Origin: Acinetobacter sp. NIPH 2100
Lineage (GTDB): Bacteria; Pseudomonadota; Gammaproteobacteria; Pseudomonadales; Moraxellaceae
DNA length: 64,000 nucleotides
Direction: 5' to 3'
NCBI RefSeq assembly: GCF_000369805.1
Contig: NZ_KB850224.1
Span: 3,762,460 to 3,826,459, forward strand
Both the position numbers and the translations under genes were made by a program. The notes beneath the pieces were generated by a model. The model was not told the DNA's origin. It saw only the letters and a list, made by a program, of their open reading frames with translations, and did not search any database. Shown in pieces: positions 53,603 to 62,908 of this stretch (positions are counted from its first letter, which is position 1; each line of letters begins with the position of its first letter).

Positions 53603-54343
53603 ATGATTAAAACATCTCAACTCGGCCTCTGCCTCAGCATGCTACTCGGTTCAAGTGCCAGCTTTGCCGAACTTTCCTTCGAGCAAGAACTGCAACAAGG
53701 CTGCGCCAAAGTGAAACAATATGCTCAAGCAGGTAAAAAGTTTTACGATCAAAAACAATATCTCAAAGCAGCCAAACAGTTTGAAGACCAAGCTGCATGG
53801 GCACATTTCTGCCAAGCCAATGCAGAAGAAAGCGGTGTTCAGATCAGTGATCGAGACATTGAAATCGCCAATAATAATGCAGGTTTGAGTTATGCAAAAC
53901 TGGGCAAACCACAATGGGCCAGAGTCTGGTTTTTACGTGATAAAGACGCTAAAACCAGCCAATACAACTTAAAACAACTCCCGAAGCCCAAAGTATCTTC
54001 TGATTTACAAGGAACGTATGTTCGAGCCAATGGTTTTGGGCAATGGGATTACATCAAGGTCAGCAAAAAACAAAATAAATATGCGATTGCATTTGATGGC
54101 TATTACTTTGGACTACGTGGCCTGATCTATGGACCAAATATGGGACAATTTGAAACCAACATGCCAGTCAAGTCAAAACAGGCTAACTATCGCAATGAAG
54201 ACTGTCTGATTAAACTTCAATTTGCCAATGATGCAAATCTTGGACAAAAAATTGAAGTTGAACAAAACAATGGTGAGTCCTCATGTGGCTTTGGACATAA
54301 CGTCTATGCAGGCGGAACGTTCTATAAGGTTGAAGACAAATAA
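53603..54343 (+). CDS. Exported TPR-like protein of unknown function
   Basis: The 246-residue precursor has the signal peptide MIKTSQLGLCLSMLLGSSASFA. A helical TPR-like N-terminal half follows (FYDQKQYLKAAKQFEDQA and NNNAGLSYAKLGKPQWARVW). The C-terminal half is rich in beta strands and Gly/Tyr (FDGYYFGLRGLIYGPNMGQF) and has Cys residues in EDCLIKLQF and SSCGFGHN. I do not recognise the family. It stands alone between the GNAT gene and the urt operon. Confidence 0.7.
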   Translation: MIKTSQLGLCLSMLLGSSASFAELSFEQELQQGCAKVKQYAQAGKKFYDQKQYLKAAKQFEDQAAWAHFCQANAEESGVQISDRDIEIANNNAGLSYAKLGKPQWARVWFLRDKDAKTSQYNLKQLPKPKVSSDLQGTYVRANGFGQWDYIKVSKKQNKYAIAFDGYYFGLRGLIYGPNMGQFETNMPVKSKQANYRNEDCLIKLQFANDANLGQKIEVEQNNGESSCGFGHNVYAGGTFYKVEDK

Positions 54344-54403
54344 ATCTCGTGCTAACCATTTAATGTTCTAAATTGCATTTTCCCAACATTCACTATCGTG
54401 ATA

Positions 54404-54499
54404 GGCGACATGGATGTCGCCATGTTCGACTGCGGCTACAAGGATGTACCGTCAGTCGAACAAAGGATTTTTGCCTACTTTTGATCCTTCAAAAGTAGG
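54404..54499. repeat. Structured intergenic element with three consecutive hairpins
   Basis: Hairpin 1 pairs GGCGACAT with ATGTCGCC (54404-54421). Hairpin 2 pairs TTCGACTG with CAGTCGAA (54425-54460), with an inner GGxTACA/TGTACC stem. Hairpin 3 pairs CCTACTTTTGA with TCAAAAGTAGG (54474-54499). The compact array resembles a dispersed intergenic repeat rather than a terminator. No second copy is seen in the window, so repeat status is inferred. Confidence 0.5.
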
Positions 54500-54558
54500 G
54501 TACATCATAAAGATAGATTACTAAAAACACTGATAAAGCAACAATTAGCCAAGAAATA

Positions 54559-55257
54559 CTAAATCGCCACCAACTCCCGAATCCCCTTTTCAGGCATATC
54601 CTCACCCCGCCCTTGCGCAATCACCTGTCCACGCGCCATCACCGTATAATTATCCGCAAGCTCTTCAGCAAAATCATAAAACTGCTCGACCAAGACAATC
54701 GCCATCTCGCCCTGATCAGCCAGTTTACGAATCACCCGACCAATATCTTTAATAATCGAAGGCTGAATGCCTTCAGTAGGCTCATCCAAAATCAATACGC
54801 TTGGCTCTGAAGCCAAAGCTCGAGCAATCGCAAGTTGCTGTTGTTGACCGCCAGATAAATCTCCACCACGGCGATGCTTCATTTCATCTAATACAGGAAA
54901 AATTTCATATAGATGACTCGGTACTTTACGGGTCTTAGCACCCGAAAACTTGGCCATCCCGATTAAAATATTTTCTTCCACGGTCAAGGTCGAAAAAATA
55001 TCTCGCCCCTGTGGTACATAGGCCAAACCGGCACGCACCCGTTGCTCAGGAGACATTTTGGCAATGTCTTTACCATCGAGCAGGATTTGCCCTGATTTAA
55101 TCGGCAGAATGCCCATCAAGCACTTCAGCAAGGTGGTTTTACCCACCCCATTACGCCCCAAAACCACACTGCATTCACCTACAGGCGCATGCAAGGACAC
55201 ATCACGCAGAATATGACTGCCACCATAGAACTGATTAATTTGTTTCACTTCTAACAT
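54559..55257 (-). CDS. urtE: Urea ABC transporter ATP-binding protein UrtE
   Basis: This 232-residue LivF-type ATPase has the Walker A GRNGVGKTTLLKCL, the signature LSGGQQQQLAIARAL, Walker B PSVLILDEPTEG and the PSII sequence in EGIQPSIIKDIGR typical of UrtE. It is the last gene of urtABCDE. The operon takes up urea at low concentration using ATP. Confidence 0.93.
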   Translation of the reverse strand: MLEVKQINQFYGGSHILRDVSLHAPVGECSVVLGRNGVGKTTLLKCLMGILPIKSGQILLDGKDIAKMSPEQRVRAGLAYVPQGRDIFSTLTVEENILIGMAKFSGAKTRKVPSHLYEIFPVLDEMKHRRGGDLSGGQQQQLAIARALASEPSVLILDEPTEGIQPSIIKDIGRVIRKLADQGEMAIVLVEQFYDFAEELADNYTVMARGQVIAQGRGEDMPEKGIRELVAI

Positions 55258-55266
55258 GCGCGTCTC

Positions 55267-56094
55267 CTAACGTCCTAAATATTTTTCAATCACATCTTCA
55301 TTGGCCTGAACTTCTGCCAATGTGCCTTCTGCCAAGATCGCGCCCTGTGCCAATACCGTGACTTTTTCACTGATGGTGTCAATAAAACTCATATCATGCT
55401 CAACCACCACAAGGGTATGATTTTTTTTCAGTTCAAGGCAGAGTTCAGCAGTACGCTCAGTTTCAGCATCGGTCATACCTGCGACAGGCTCATCCAGTAA
55501 AATCAGCTTTGGTCGTTGCATCAACAGCATACCGATTTCCAGCCACTGCTTTTGTCCATGCGACAGCAAACCTGCTGGCTTCTGTACAAATTCCTTTAAA
55601 CGAATTTGTTCCAATGTTTCATCCAAAGCCAACTGCGCTTCTGGATCTAAACGAGAAAATAAGCTTTTTTTCACTCGCTTATCTCTTGGTGCGGCCAGTA
55701 ATAAATTCTCCATCACGGTAAAATTTTCAAATACCGTTGGTTTTTGGAATTTGCGACCGATACCTGCTTCGGCAATTTGCTCGGTACTCATTTTGGCTAA
55801 ATCATAGTTTTGTCCAAAAAATGCCGTGCCAGTAGTTGGACGGGTTTTACCTGTAATCACATCCATCAAGGTGGTTTTCCCTGCCCCATTCGGCCCGATA
55901 ATGCAACGTAACTCACCCTCAGCAATATAGAGAGACAGATCATTCAACGCCCGAAATGAATCAAACCAAACGCTGACTTTTTCCAGATATAAGGCAATGC
56001 CATGACTAAAGTCAGCCCCTTGTGGTTTGGCACGTCCATACCCTTCACCGAGTTGACCGCCATGTTGAGCTGAGTCAATTAATACATCACTCAT
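55267..56094 (-). CDS. urtD: Urea ABC transporter ATP-binding protein UrtD
   Basis: This 275-residue LivG-type ATPase has Walker A GPNGAGKTTLMDVITG, the signature LLSHGQKQWLEIGMLL and Walker B PKLILLDEPVAGM. A 35-residue N-terminal extension precedes the usual start of the fold. It abuts urtC (0 bp) and ends 9 bp before urtE. Confidence 0.93.
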   Translation of the reverse strand: MSDVLIDSAQHGGQLGEGYGRAKPQGADFSHGIALYLEKVSVWFDSFRALNDLSLYIAEGELRCIIGPNGAGKTTLMDVITGKTRPTTGTAFFGQNYDLAKMSTEQIAEAGIGRKFQKPTVFENFTVMENLLLAAPRDKRVKKSLFSRLDPEAQLALDETLEQIRLKEFVQKPAGLLSHGQKQWLEIGMLLMQRPKLILLDEPVAGMTDAETERTAELCLELKKNHTLVVVEHDMSFIDTISEKVTVLAQGAILAEGTLAEVQANEDVIEKYLGR

Positions 56095-57165
56095 TTAGTC
56101 GCGCTCCTTTTTAAAACGGTCAAATAGGCCAATCACACCTTTTGGCAGGAATAAAGTCACCACAATGAAGAGTGCCCCTAAGATCAACAACCATGCTTCT
56201 GGTGCAGCCACGGTAAAGTAGGTTTTCACTGCATTAATTAGACCTGCTCCAAGAATTGGCCCAATCAAAGTGCCACGTCCACCCGCAGCCACCCACACCG
56301 CCATTTCAATTGAGTTGACGGGATTCATTTCACTCGGATTAATGATGCCTGCCTGTGGCACATACAACGCGCCAGCAATACCCGCGATCACCGCAGACAA
56401 GACCCATGCCGACAGCTTGTACCACAGCGTGCGGTAACCCAGATATTGCAAACGATTTTCACTGTCGCGAATGGCTCCCAAGACCCGACCATAAGGACGA
56501 TTCATCAGTTGTCGTAAGCCAATAAAACACAGCATCAACACCAGGGCAGTGACAAAGCACAGCGTGGCACGCATTGATGCAGAAGTGATATCAAAACCCA
56601 AAATGGTTTTAAAGCCAGTAAAACCATTATTGCCCCCAAAACCAGTTTCATTGCGGAAGAACAATAACGCTGCGGCAAAGGTCATGGCTTGAGTAATAAT
56701 GGAGAAATACACGCCTTTGATTTTGGAGCGAAAGGCAAAAAATCCAAAAATAAACGCGATCAGACCAGGAACCAGCACCACCAAGGCCAAAGCCCAAGCA
56801 AAATGCTCCGTCCCAACCCAATACCACGGCAACTCGGTCCAGCTTAAGAAGCGCATAAAATCAGGGAGTCCATCGCCTGCAGATTGACGCATCAGATACA
56901 TCCCAAACGCATAACCACCCAAGGCAAAATACAAACCATGCCCCAAACTCAGAATCCCTGCATAGCCCCACACCAAATCCAGAGCCAAGGCGACCAAGGC
57001 CAAACACATGATCTTGCCAATTAAGGTAATCCAATAAGCGGATAGGTAAAATGCAGAGTCTGGAGACAGCAAATGCAACCAAGGCAACAACAGCAACACT
57101 GCAAAACAGCAGGCAATTGCGACAGCGCTATACGGTTTATCTGCGAACACAGAAGTGATTTTCAT
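56095..57165 (-). CDS. urtC: Urea ABC transporter permease UrtC
   Basis: This 356-residue LivM-type permease has about ten helices. Family stretches are YAGILSLGHGLYFALGGYAFG, KGVYFSIITQAMTFAAALL, NNGFTGF and WVAAGGRGTLIGPILGAG. The ATG at 57165 with GGAG upstream follows urtB by 4 bp; a longer frame to 57198 overlaps urtB. Confidence 0.93.
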   Translation of the reverse strand: MKITSVFADKPYSAVAIACCFAVLLLLPWLHLLSPDSAFYLSAYWITLIGKIMCLALVALALDLVWGYAGILSLGHGLYFALGGYAFGMYLMRQSAGDGLPDFMRFLSWTELPWYWVGTEHFAWALALVVLVPGLIAFIFGFFAFRSKIKGVYFSIITQAMTFAAALLFFRNETGFGGNNGFTGFKTILGFDITSASMRATLCFVTALVLMLCFIGLRQLMNRPYGRVLGAIRDSENRLQYLGYRTLWYKLSAWVLSAVIAGIAGALYVPQAGIINPSEMNPVNSIEMAVWVAAGGRGTLIGPILGAGLINAVKTYFTVAAPEAWLLILGALFIVVTLFLPKGVIGLFDRFKKERD

Positions 57166-57169
57166 TGGC

Positions 57170-58792
57170 TTACTCCACAAAACGGCCTTTGATGGCAAAC
57201 AAACCTTGTGGACGCTTTTGGATAAACAAAATCACAAGAACCAAGAGAATAATTTTTGCTAAAACCGCACCTAAACCAATTTCCAGCACCGTTCCACTGA
57301 TACCCAGTCCAAGTGCTGCAAGTACGGCACCCCATACTTGACCGACACCACCGACAACGACGACAAGGAAAGCATCAATAATGTAATTCTGACCGAGATC
57401 AGGCCCGACATTACCCACTTGTGCCAAGGCACAACCTGCTAAACCTGCCAAGCCAGAACCGAGGCCAAACGCCATCATGTCAATCCGTGCAGAACGAATC
57501 CCAACAGCACGTGCCATTTGACGATTCTGTGTGACCGCACGAACGAATAGACCAAAGCGAGTTTTATTAAGTAAGAACACTAGCAGCAATAACACAGCAA
57601 CGGTAAACGCAATAATGGCAATACGGTTATATGGCAGCATCAGGCTTGGCGTAATCGCAATCCCACCACTCAACCAGCTCACATTAGAAACTTCGACATT
57701 CTGTGCACCAAAGACCATACGTACCAATTGCATCAGAATTAGACTCACCCCAAAAGTGGCGAGCAAGGTTTCCAATTGACGACCATACAGCGGACGAATG
57801 ACGGTGCGCTCAATCAACATCCCAATCAAGGCACTCACTAGAAAAGCCGCAGGAATCGCAGCGATGAGATACCAATCCACCAGTCCAGCAAAATGGGTTT
57901 TAAAAAAGCTCTGGATCACATAAGTGGTATAAGCACCAATCATGATGAGTTCGCCATGCGCCATATTAATCACACCGAGTAGGCCATAAGTGATCGCGAG
58001 TCCCAGCGCAGCAAGCAATAAAATGCTGGCCGTACTTAAACCTGAAAATACATGACCCGACCATTCACTGATTTGCAAACGGGTTTTAATTTTATTTTGT
58101 GCATCCAGCAGAGCTGCCTTCAATGCAGGATTGCTTTGCGGTTGTTCTAAAGTCTGCGTGATAAGCGCGAATACATCAGGACGATTTGAATCTGCCAATA
58201 TTTTCACGGCTTCAAGCTTGGTGAACTCATCCGCACTGTTAAAATCCAACCGCGCTTTAAGTTGCGCTAACCGTGCTTTGACCTGATCATTTTTTTCATG
58301 CAGGTAGAGTTGTTTGATGGTGTCCAAATCTAACTCGGCCAAATTATTTTCTAAAATATCGACAGCGGCTAATCGCTGTGATGCATCATTGGAGCTGAGT
58401 TTAGCTTTGGCTTGCCCAAAATTCAGTGCCTTACGTAAAGTATTGACCAAAGTCACTTGGGATAAATCCGCAGGCCATTGCTCCAGTGCTTGCTGTGCAG
58501 GGTAGCTGAATAATTTGTCATCATTTTTCAGCAAATAGGTATTGCCCGCACTATCGGTATACAGCTCATTGTCATCGATATACGCCACCAATTGATCCAA
58601 TTGTTCAATACTGGCAGGCCATTGATTGAGCATGGCACGACGTGTGGCAAAATCAGCTTTTACGAAAGTTTGAATGGCATCTTGAGAAGCTGTAGACGTC
58701 ACGGTTGCTGTGGATGTGGCCTCTGCCCATGCTGGACTAAACATCAGTTGTGCCATGATGCAGAGCAGTGCCAAAACATAGTGTTTCGCCAT
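57170..58792 (-). CDS. urtB: Urea ABC transporter permease UrtB, long form
   Basis: The 540 residues include a signal peptide (MAKHYVLALLCIMAQLMFSPAWA), a periplasmic helical N-terminal region of about 230 residues, then a LivH-type permease (GLLGVINMAHGELIMIGAYT, RPLYGRQLETLLATFGVSLI, VVVGGVGQVWGAVLAALGLG). The long N-terminal part is common in proteobacterial UrtB. The start has GGGGAG 5 bp upstream. It follows urtA after an intercistronic hairpin. Confidence 0.92.
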   Translation of the reverse strand: MAKHYVLALLCIMAQLMFSPAWAEATSTATVTSTASQDAIQTFVKADFATRRAMLNQWPASIEQLDQLVAYIDDNELYTDSAGNTYLLKNDDKLFSYPAQQALEQWPADLSQVTLVNTLRKALNFGQAKAKLSSNDASQRLAAVDILENNLAELDLDTIKQLYLHEKNDQVKARLAQLKARLDFNSADEFTKLEAVKILADSNRPDVFALITQTLEQPQSNPALKAALLDAQNKIKTRLQISEWSGHVFSGLSTASILLLAALGLAITYGLLGVINMAHGELIMIGAYTTYVIQSFFKTHFAGLVDWYLIAAIPAAFLVSALIGMLIERTVIRPLYGRQLETLLATFGVSLILMQLVRMVFGAQNVEVSNVSWLSGGIAITPSLMLPYNRIAIIAFTVAVLLLLVFLLNKTRFGLFVRAVTQNRQMARAVGIRSARIDMMAFGLGSGLAGLAGCALAQVGNVGPDLGQNYIIDAFLVVVVGGVGQVWGAVLAALGLGISGTVLEIGLGAVLAKIILLVLVILFIQKRPQGLFAIKGRFVE

Positions 58793-58845
58793 AGAACTCC
58801 CCTTATTTTGTGGTTTAAATTGATCAAACAAAAAACAGAATGAAA

Positions 58846-58871
58846 AAGCCTGCTGCTGAAACAACAGGCTG
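58846..58871 (-). terminator. Intercistronic hairpin between urtA and urtB
   Basis: On the minus strand AGCCTGTTG pairs with CAGCAGGCT (one mismatch) and is followed by TTTTTC. It lies 9 bp after the urtA stop, so it probably causes partial termination or protects the urtA message, giving more binding protein than permease. Confidence 0.65.
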
Positions 58872-58879
58872 AAGAAAAG

Positions 58880-60160
58880 TTATTTAGGAATATATGGACT
58901 CCAAGGTTCCGCCTTGATGGTTTGCGGTGTTTTGTAGACCACATCAAATTGGCCATCACCACGGATTTGCCCAATCATCACTGGCTTATGCAAGTGGTGA
59001 TTGGTTTCATCCATTTTGAGCGTATAGCCAGATGGTGCAGCAAAGGTTTGACCTGCCATGGCATCACGAACTTTATCCACCTCAGTAGACCCCGCTTTTT
59101 CAACGGCTTGCTTCCACATATTGATGCCTACATAAGTCGCTTCCATTGGATCATTGGTCACCACTTTGTCAGCATTTGGTAGTTTGTATTCGACCGCATA
59201 TTGTTTGAATTTATTCACAAACTCGGTGTTTTTAGGATTCTTCACCGACATGAAATAGTTCCATGACGCTAAATGACCGACCAAGGGTTTGGTATCAATA
59301 CCACGCAATTCTTCCTCACCTACCGAGAAAGCCATCACTGGAATATCAGAAGCCTTAATGCCTTGGTTGCCCAATTCACGATAGAACGGCACGTTAGAAT
59401 CACCATTGATGGTCGAGATCACCGCAGTCTTTTTACCAGCAGAGAATTTTTTGATATTGGAAACAATGGTTTGATAGTTGCTATGACCAAATGGCGTATA
59501 TTCTTCCATGATGTCAGCATCGGCGACACCTTTAGACTTCAAGAAGGCACGAAGAATCTTATTGGTAGTCCGTGGATAGACGTAATCCGTACCAAGCAAC
59601 ACAAAGCGCTCAGCTTTACCACCTTCATCACCCATCAAATATTCAACCGCAGGAATCGCTTGTTGGTTGGGTGCAGCACCGGTATAGAAGATGTTTTTAG
59701 ATTGTTCTTGGCCTTCATATTGCACCGGATAGAACAACAAGCCATTCAGTTCTTCGACCACAGGGAGCACAGATTTACGCGAAACGGATGTCCAGCAGCC
59801 AAAAATAACCGCCACTTTATCTTGGGTAATCAACTGACGTGCTTTTTCTGCAAACAGCGGCCAATCCGAAGCAGGATCGACAATCACAGGTTCTAATTTT
59901 TTACCCAATACCCCGCCATTGGCATTAATTTCATTGATGGTCATCAAGGCCGTGTCTTTCAGCGATGTTTCAGAAATCGCCATAGTGCCTGAAAGTGAAT
60001 GCAGAATTCCCACTTTAATGGTGTCACCACTTGTTGCAGGTGCAGTCTTGGCTTCTGTTTTTGTTTGTTCTGTTTTTTCCGCTGGCTTTGAACAACCGAC
60101 CAGACCGATCCCCATCATGGCTGCCATCAGTACAGACATCGACATCAATTTATTTTGCAT
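58880..60160 (-). CDS. urtA: Urea ABC transporter substrate-binding lipoprotein UrtA
   Basis: This 426-residue periplasmic binding protein of the amide/urea family (FmdD/UrtA) has a lipobox, GLVGC (Cys23). It then shows TIKVGILHSLSGTMAISETS, FGCWTSVSRKSVLPVVEE, LFYPVQYEGQEQSKNIFYTG and a GTDYVYPRTTNKI segment, all characteristic of UrtA. It heads the operon and delivers urea to UrtBC. Confidence 0.94.
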   Translation of the reverse strand: MQNKLMSMSVLMAAMMGIGLVGCSKPAEKTEQTKTEAKTAPATSGDTIKVGILHSLSGTMAISETSLKDTALMTINEINANGGVLGKKLEPVIVDPASDWPLFAEKARQLITQDKVAVIFGCWTSVSRKSVLPVVEELNGLLFYPVQYEGQEQSKNIFYTGAAPNQQAIPAVEYLMGDEGGKAERFVLLGTDYVYPRTTNKILRAFLKSKGVADADIMEEYTPFGHSNYQTIVSNIKKFSAGKKTAVISTINGDSNVPFYRELGNQGIKASDIPVMAFSVGEEELRGIDTKPLVGHLASWNYFMSVKNPKNTEFVNKFKQYAVEYKLPNADKVVTNDPMEATYVGINMWKQAVEKAGSTEVDKVRDAMAGQTFAAPSGYTLKMDETNHHLHKPVMIGQIRGDGQFDVVYKTPQTIKAEPWSPYIPK

Positions 60161-60207
60161 CTTGTTTCTCCACTCATCGATATTGTGATTTTTACTGGGT
60201 GGAGTTA

Positions 60208-60223
60208 TTCAATTTCTGTGCCA
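60208..60223 (-). promoter_or_regulatory. Sigma-54-like promoter upstream of urtA
   Basis: On the minus strand TGGCAC (60223-60218), a 5-bp spacer, then TTGAA (60212-60208) lie 48 bp before the urtA ATG. The -24 box is perfect, but the -12 box is TTGAA instead of TTGCA, so the match is incomplete. Nitrogen control of urea uptake makes it plausible. Confidence 0.35.
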
Positions 60224-60283
60224 ACAAAACAACCCATTGTTTTTAATCAATTTAAATAAAATTTAGGTCTTGATTCTTAAATC

Positions 60284-60305
60284 TTGTATACAACATTGCA
60301 TACAA
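60284..60305. promoter_or_regulatory. Tandem operator-like 10-mers upstream of urtA
   Basis: TTGTATACAA (60284-60293) and TTGCATACAA (60296-60305) are near-identical, palindromic and 12 bp apart. They look like paired binding sites for a GntR-type or similar dimer. They lie about 125 bp before the urtA start. Confidence 0.45.
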
Positions 60306-60370
60306 AAAATACGTCCTGACCTAAAATGATGCAAATTTATTCATTTCAGATAGACACGCTTCAGGCAAAG

Positions 60371-60398
60371 AAAAAGCCAAGCTGACGCTTGGCTTTAA
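60371..60398 (-). terminator. Intrinsic terminator after parE
   Basis: AAAGCCAAGC and GCTTGGCTTT pair around TGAC. On the minus strand a T-rich run follows. Confidence 0.78.
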
Positions 60399-60419
60399 TT
60401 CAATCAGGATATAACGAAC

Positions 60420-62303
60420 TTAAACGGTAATATCCGCTAAATTACCTTTTTGCTCTAGCCAATGTTTACGATCAGCTGAACGCTTCTTCGCCAGCAATTT
60501 ATCCAATAAACCTGCGGTTAAATGCGCATCATCCAAGTCTAATTGCACCAAACGACGTGTATTCGGATCCATCGTGGTTTCACGCAACTGACTGGCGTTC
60601 ATCTCGCCCAGCCCTTTGAATCGTGTGATTTGCGGGTTCTTATTGCCCTTCACCTTTTTCAAAATGCTTTCAAGCTCATCATCATCCAGTGCGTAATACA
60701 CGTCTTTACCGATATCAATACGATAAAGCGGTGGCATAGCTACGAACAGATGACCTTCTTCAACTAAGGCTGGAAAATGTTTCACAAATAGGGCACATAA
60801 CAAAGTCGCAATATGCAAACCATCCGAGTCTGCATCGGCCAAAATACAAACTTTACCGTAGCGTAATTCAGACAAATCATCACTGCCTGGGTCAACACCA
60901 ATCGCAATGGCAATGTCATGTACTTCTTGTGAAGCCAATACTTCATCTGAAGATACTTCCCACGTATTTAAGATTTTTCCGCGAATCGGCATAATCGCTT
61001 GGAAATTCTTGTCGCGTGCTTGCTTGGCACTTCCCCCAGCAGAATCCCCTTCGACAATGAACAATTCACTGTCTTCGCGGGTTAAACCAACACAATCGGC
61101 TAATTTGCCAGGTAATGCTGGACCTGCCACGATCTTCTTACGTTCCACTTTTTTCGCAGCTTTGAGACGACGTCCTGCTTTGGCAATTGCCATCTCAGCC
61201 AGCTGTGTCGCAATTTCAGCATGTTGGTTTAACCATAATGCAAAAGCATCTTTAGCAATATTCAACACGATATTAGAGGCTTCACGACTTGATAAACGTT
61301 CTTTGGTTTGTCCTGAAAATTGAGGTTCTTGGAATTTCAGCGATAGAATGAAATTTACGCCATCCCAAACATCTTCCGCAGAAAGCTTTACATTACGTGG
61401 CAATAAGCTACGTAACTCACAGAACTCACGCAGTGCTTCGGTCACACCTGAACGTAAACCATTCACATGCGTTCCACCTTGGGCGGTTGGAATCAGGTTG
61501 ACATAACTTTCCTGAATTTGCTCGCCACCTTCAACATTCCAGCAAATCGCAAATTCACATGCCGCTCGGTCTGCTTGCCCACTGCTTACGAAAGCAGGAT
61601 CAGGTAGAATTTCTCGGTCTTGCAGTTCATCCATCAAATAGTCGACCAGACCATTTTCAAACTGCCATTCGATTTTTTCGTTATTGATTTTATCGAGATA
61701 AATAATTTTTAAACCCGCAGCTAAAACAGCCTTGGCTTTTAAATTATGTTTGAGCGCTTTTAGCGCAAATTTAGGGCTATCAAAATATTTGGTTTCAGGC
61801 CAGAAACGAACGGTAGTCCCTGTGGCACGCTTTGCGACCTTTCCTTCCAAAACCGACAATGGTGCAACGGGCTCACCTTGTTCGAAGGCCATTTGATAAA
61901 GATTACCTTGACGCTGTACCGCCACTTCAACTCGGGTCGATAACGCATTGACGACTGAAATCCCAACCCCGTGCAAACCACCTGAGAACTGATAGTTATC
62001 GGTACTGAATTTGCCACCAGCATGTAGTTTGGTCAAAATAATTTCGATACCACTTTGCCCATATTCAGGGTGAATATCGACAGGCATCCCTCGCCCATTA
62101 TCTTCGACTGACAACGAACCATCTTCATATACGGTGACACAAATTTGATTGGCGTGACCTGCAAGTGCTTCATCGACTGCATTATCAATGACCTCCTGTG
62201 CCAAATGGTTTGGCCGCGAGGTATCGGTATACATGCCTGGTCGACGGCGGACAGGATCTAAACCAGAAAGAACTTCAAGGGATTGTGCCGTGTATTGTGT
62301 CAC
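60420..62303 (-). CDS. parE: DNA topoisomerase IV subunit B
   Basis: This 627-residue type IIA topoisomerase ATPase subunit decatenates daughter chromosomes with ParC. Seen are the GHKL motifs VIDNAVDEALAGH, VEDNGRGMPVDIH and GLHGVGISVVNALSTRV, then the Toprim EGDSAGGSAKQARDKNFQAI and ADADSDGLHIATLL. The C-terminal RFKGLGEMNASQL is typical. The length is that of ParE rather than GyrB. It is followed upstream by a yqiA-like gene, as in E. coli. Confidence 0.96.
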   Translation of the reverse strand: MTQYTAQSLEVLSGLDPVRRRPGMYTDTSRPNHLAQEVIDNAVDEALAGHANQICVTVYEDGSLSVEDNGRGMPVDIHPEYGQSGIEIILTKLHAGGKFSTDNYQFSGGLHGVGISVVNALSTRVEVAVQRQGNLYQMAFEQGEPVAPLSVLEGKVAKRATGTTVRFWPETKYFDSPKFALKALKHNLKAKAVLAAGLKIIYLDKINNEKIEWQFENGLVDYLMDELQDREILPDPAFVSSGQADRAACEFAICWNVEGGEQIQESYVNLIPTAQGGTHVNGLRSGVTEALREFCELRSLLPRNVKLSAEDVWDGVNFILSLKFQEPQFSGQTKERLSSREASNIVLNIAKDAFALWLNQHAEIATQLAEMAIAKAGRRLKAAKKVERKKIVAGPALPGKLADCVGLTREDSELFIVEGDSAGGSAKQARDKNFQAIMPIRGKILNTWEVSSDEVLASQEVHDIAIAIGVDPGSDDLSELRYGKVCILADADSDGLHIATLLCALFVKHFPALVEEGHLFVAMPPLYRIDIGKDVYYALDDDELESILKKVKGNKNPQITRFKGLGEMNASQLRETTMDPNTRRLVQLDLDDAHLTAGLLDKLLAKKRSADRKHWLEQKGNLADITV

Positions 62304-62317
62304 TTGTTCTGACTTCC

Positions 62318-62908
62318 TTATTGGATAGCTGCCGATAAAAATTCGAGAATTAAAGGTAATTTTTCTTCAAAATCATCCATTGCATGATTACCATCTGCGT
62401 CAGTTAAAATCAATGATGATGGATGAACTGCACTATAATAGCGTTGAGCTTCGCGATAATCCAAGACTTCGTCGCCTTGTTGCAACAGCACTAGAATTTT
62501 ATCAGCATGATTGAGCTTCGTGTCAGCAATCGATTGTAATTGCTGCAATTGATCGGCATCAAGTGTCCATGATTCAGTGACTTTGAGCGGGATTTGCTCA
62601 ATCCCGAATAAATCTTCGAATAACCGCCATGGTTGCATAGCAGGATTAATCAGTACAGCTGGACAAGCATATTTCGCGACAAGATACGTCGTATAAAAGC
62701 CACCTAAACTGCTCCCCAGCAAAACAACATGATCATGCTTAAAATTTTCGATAAGCTGAGAAAGTTGCATAAGGACTTGGTCGGGCGTACGATTTAAATC
62801 GGGTAAATGCACCTGAATATGATCATACTGTGCACAATATTGTTGCAACTGTTGCCCTTTTATTGACATCGGGCTGCTTCGAAAACCGTGTAAGTAGATA
62901 ATTTGCAT
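62318..62908 (-). CDS. YqiA-type esterase
   Basis: This 196-residue small alpha/beta hydrolase starts MQIIYLHGFRSSPMSIKGQQ and has the nucleophile elbow LLGSSLGGFYTTYL, the Asp-containing LQQGDEVLDYREA and the His in DADGNHAMDDF. E. coli YqiA, encoded next to parE, hydrolyses acyl-CoA and p-nitrophenyl esters. The ATG at 62908 is chosen; a TTG at 62926 would add six residues. It is co-directional with parE, 14 bp upstream. Confidence 0.88.
   Translation of the reverse strand: MQIIYLHGFRSSPMSIKGQQLQQYCAQYDHIQVHLPDLNRTPDQVLMQLSQLIENFKHDHVVLLGSSLGGFYTTYLVAKYACPAVLINPAMQPWRLFEDLFGIEQIPLKVTESWTLDADQLQQLQSIADTKLNHADKILVLLQQGDEVLDYREAQRYYSAVHPSSLILTDADGNHAMDDFEEKLPLILEFLSAAIQ

Noticed and set aside
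54559..60160. Branched-chain amino acid transporter instead of urea transporter
   Set aside because: The binding protein has UrtA-specific segments, UrtB has the long N-terminal form and UrtE has the PSII motif, so Urt is the better call.
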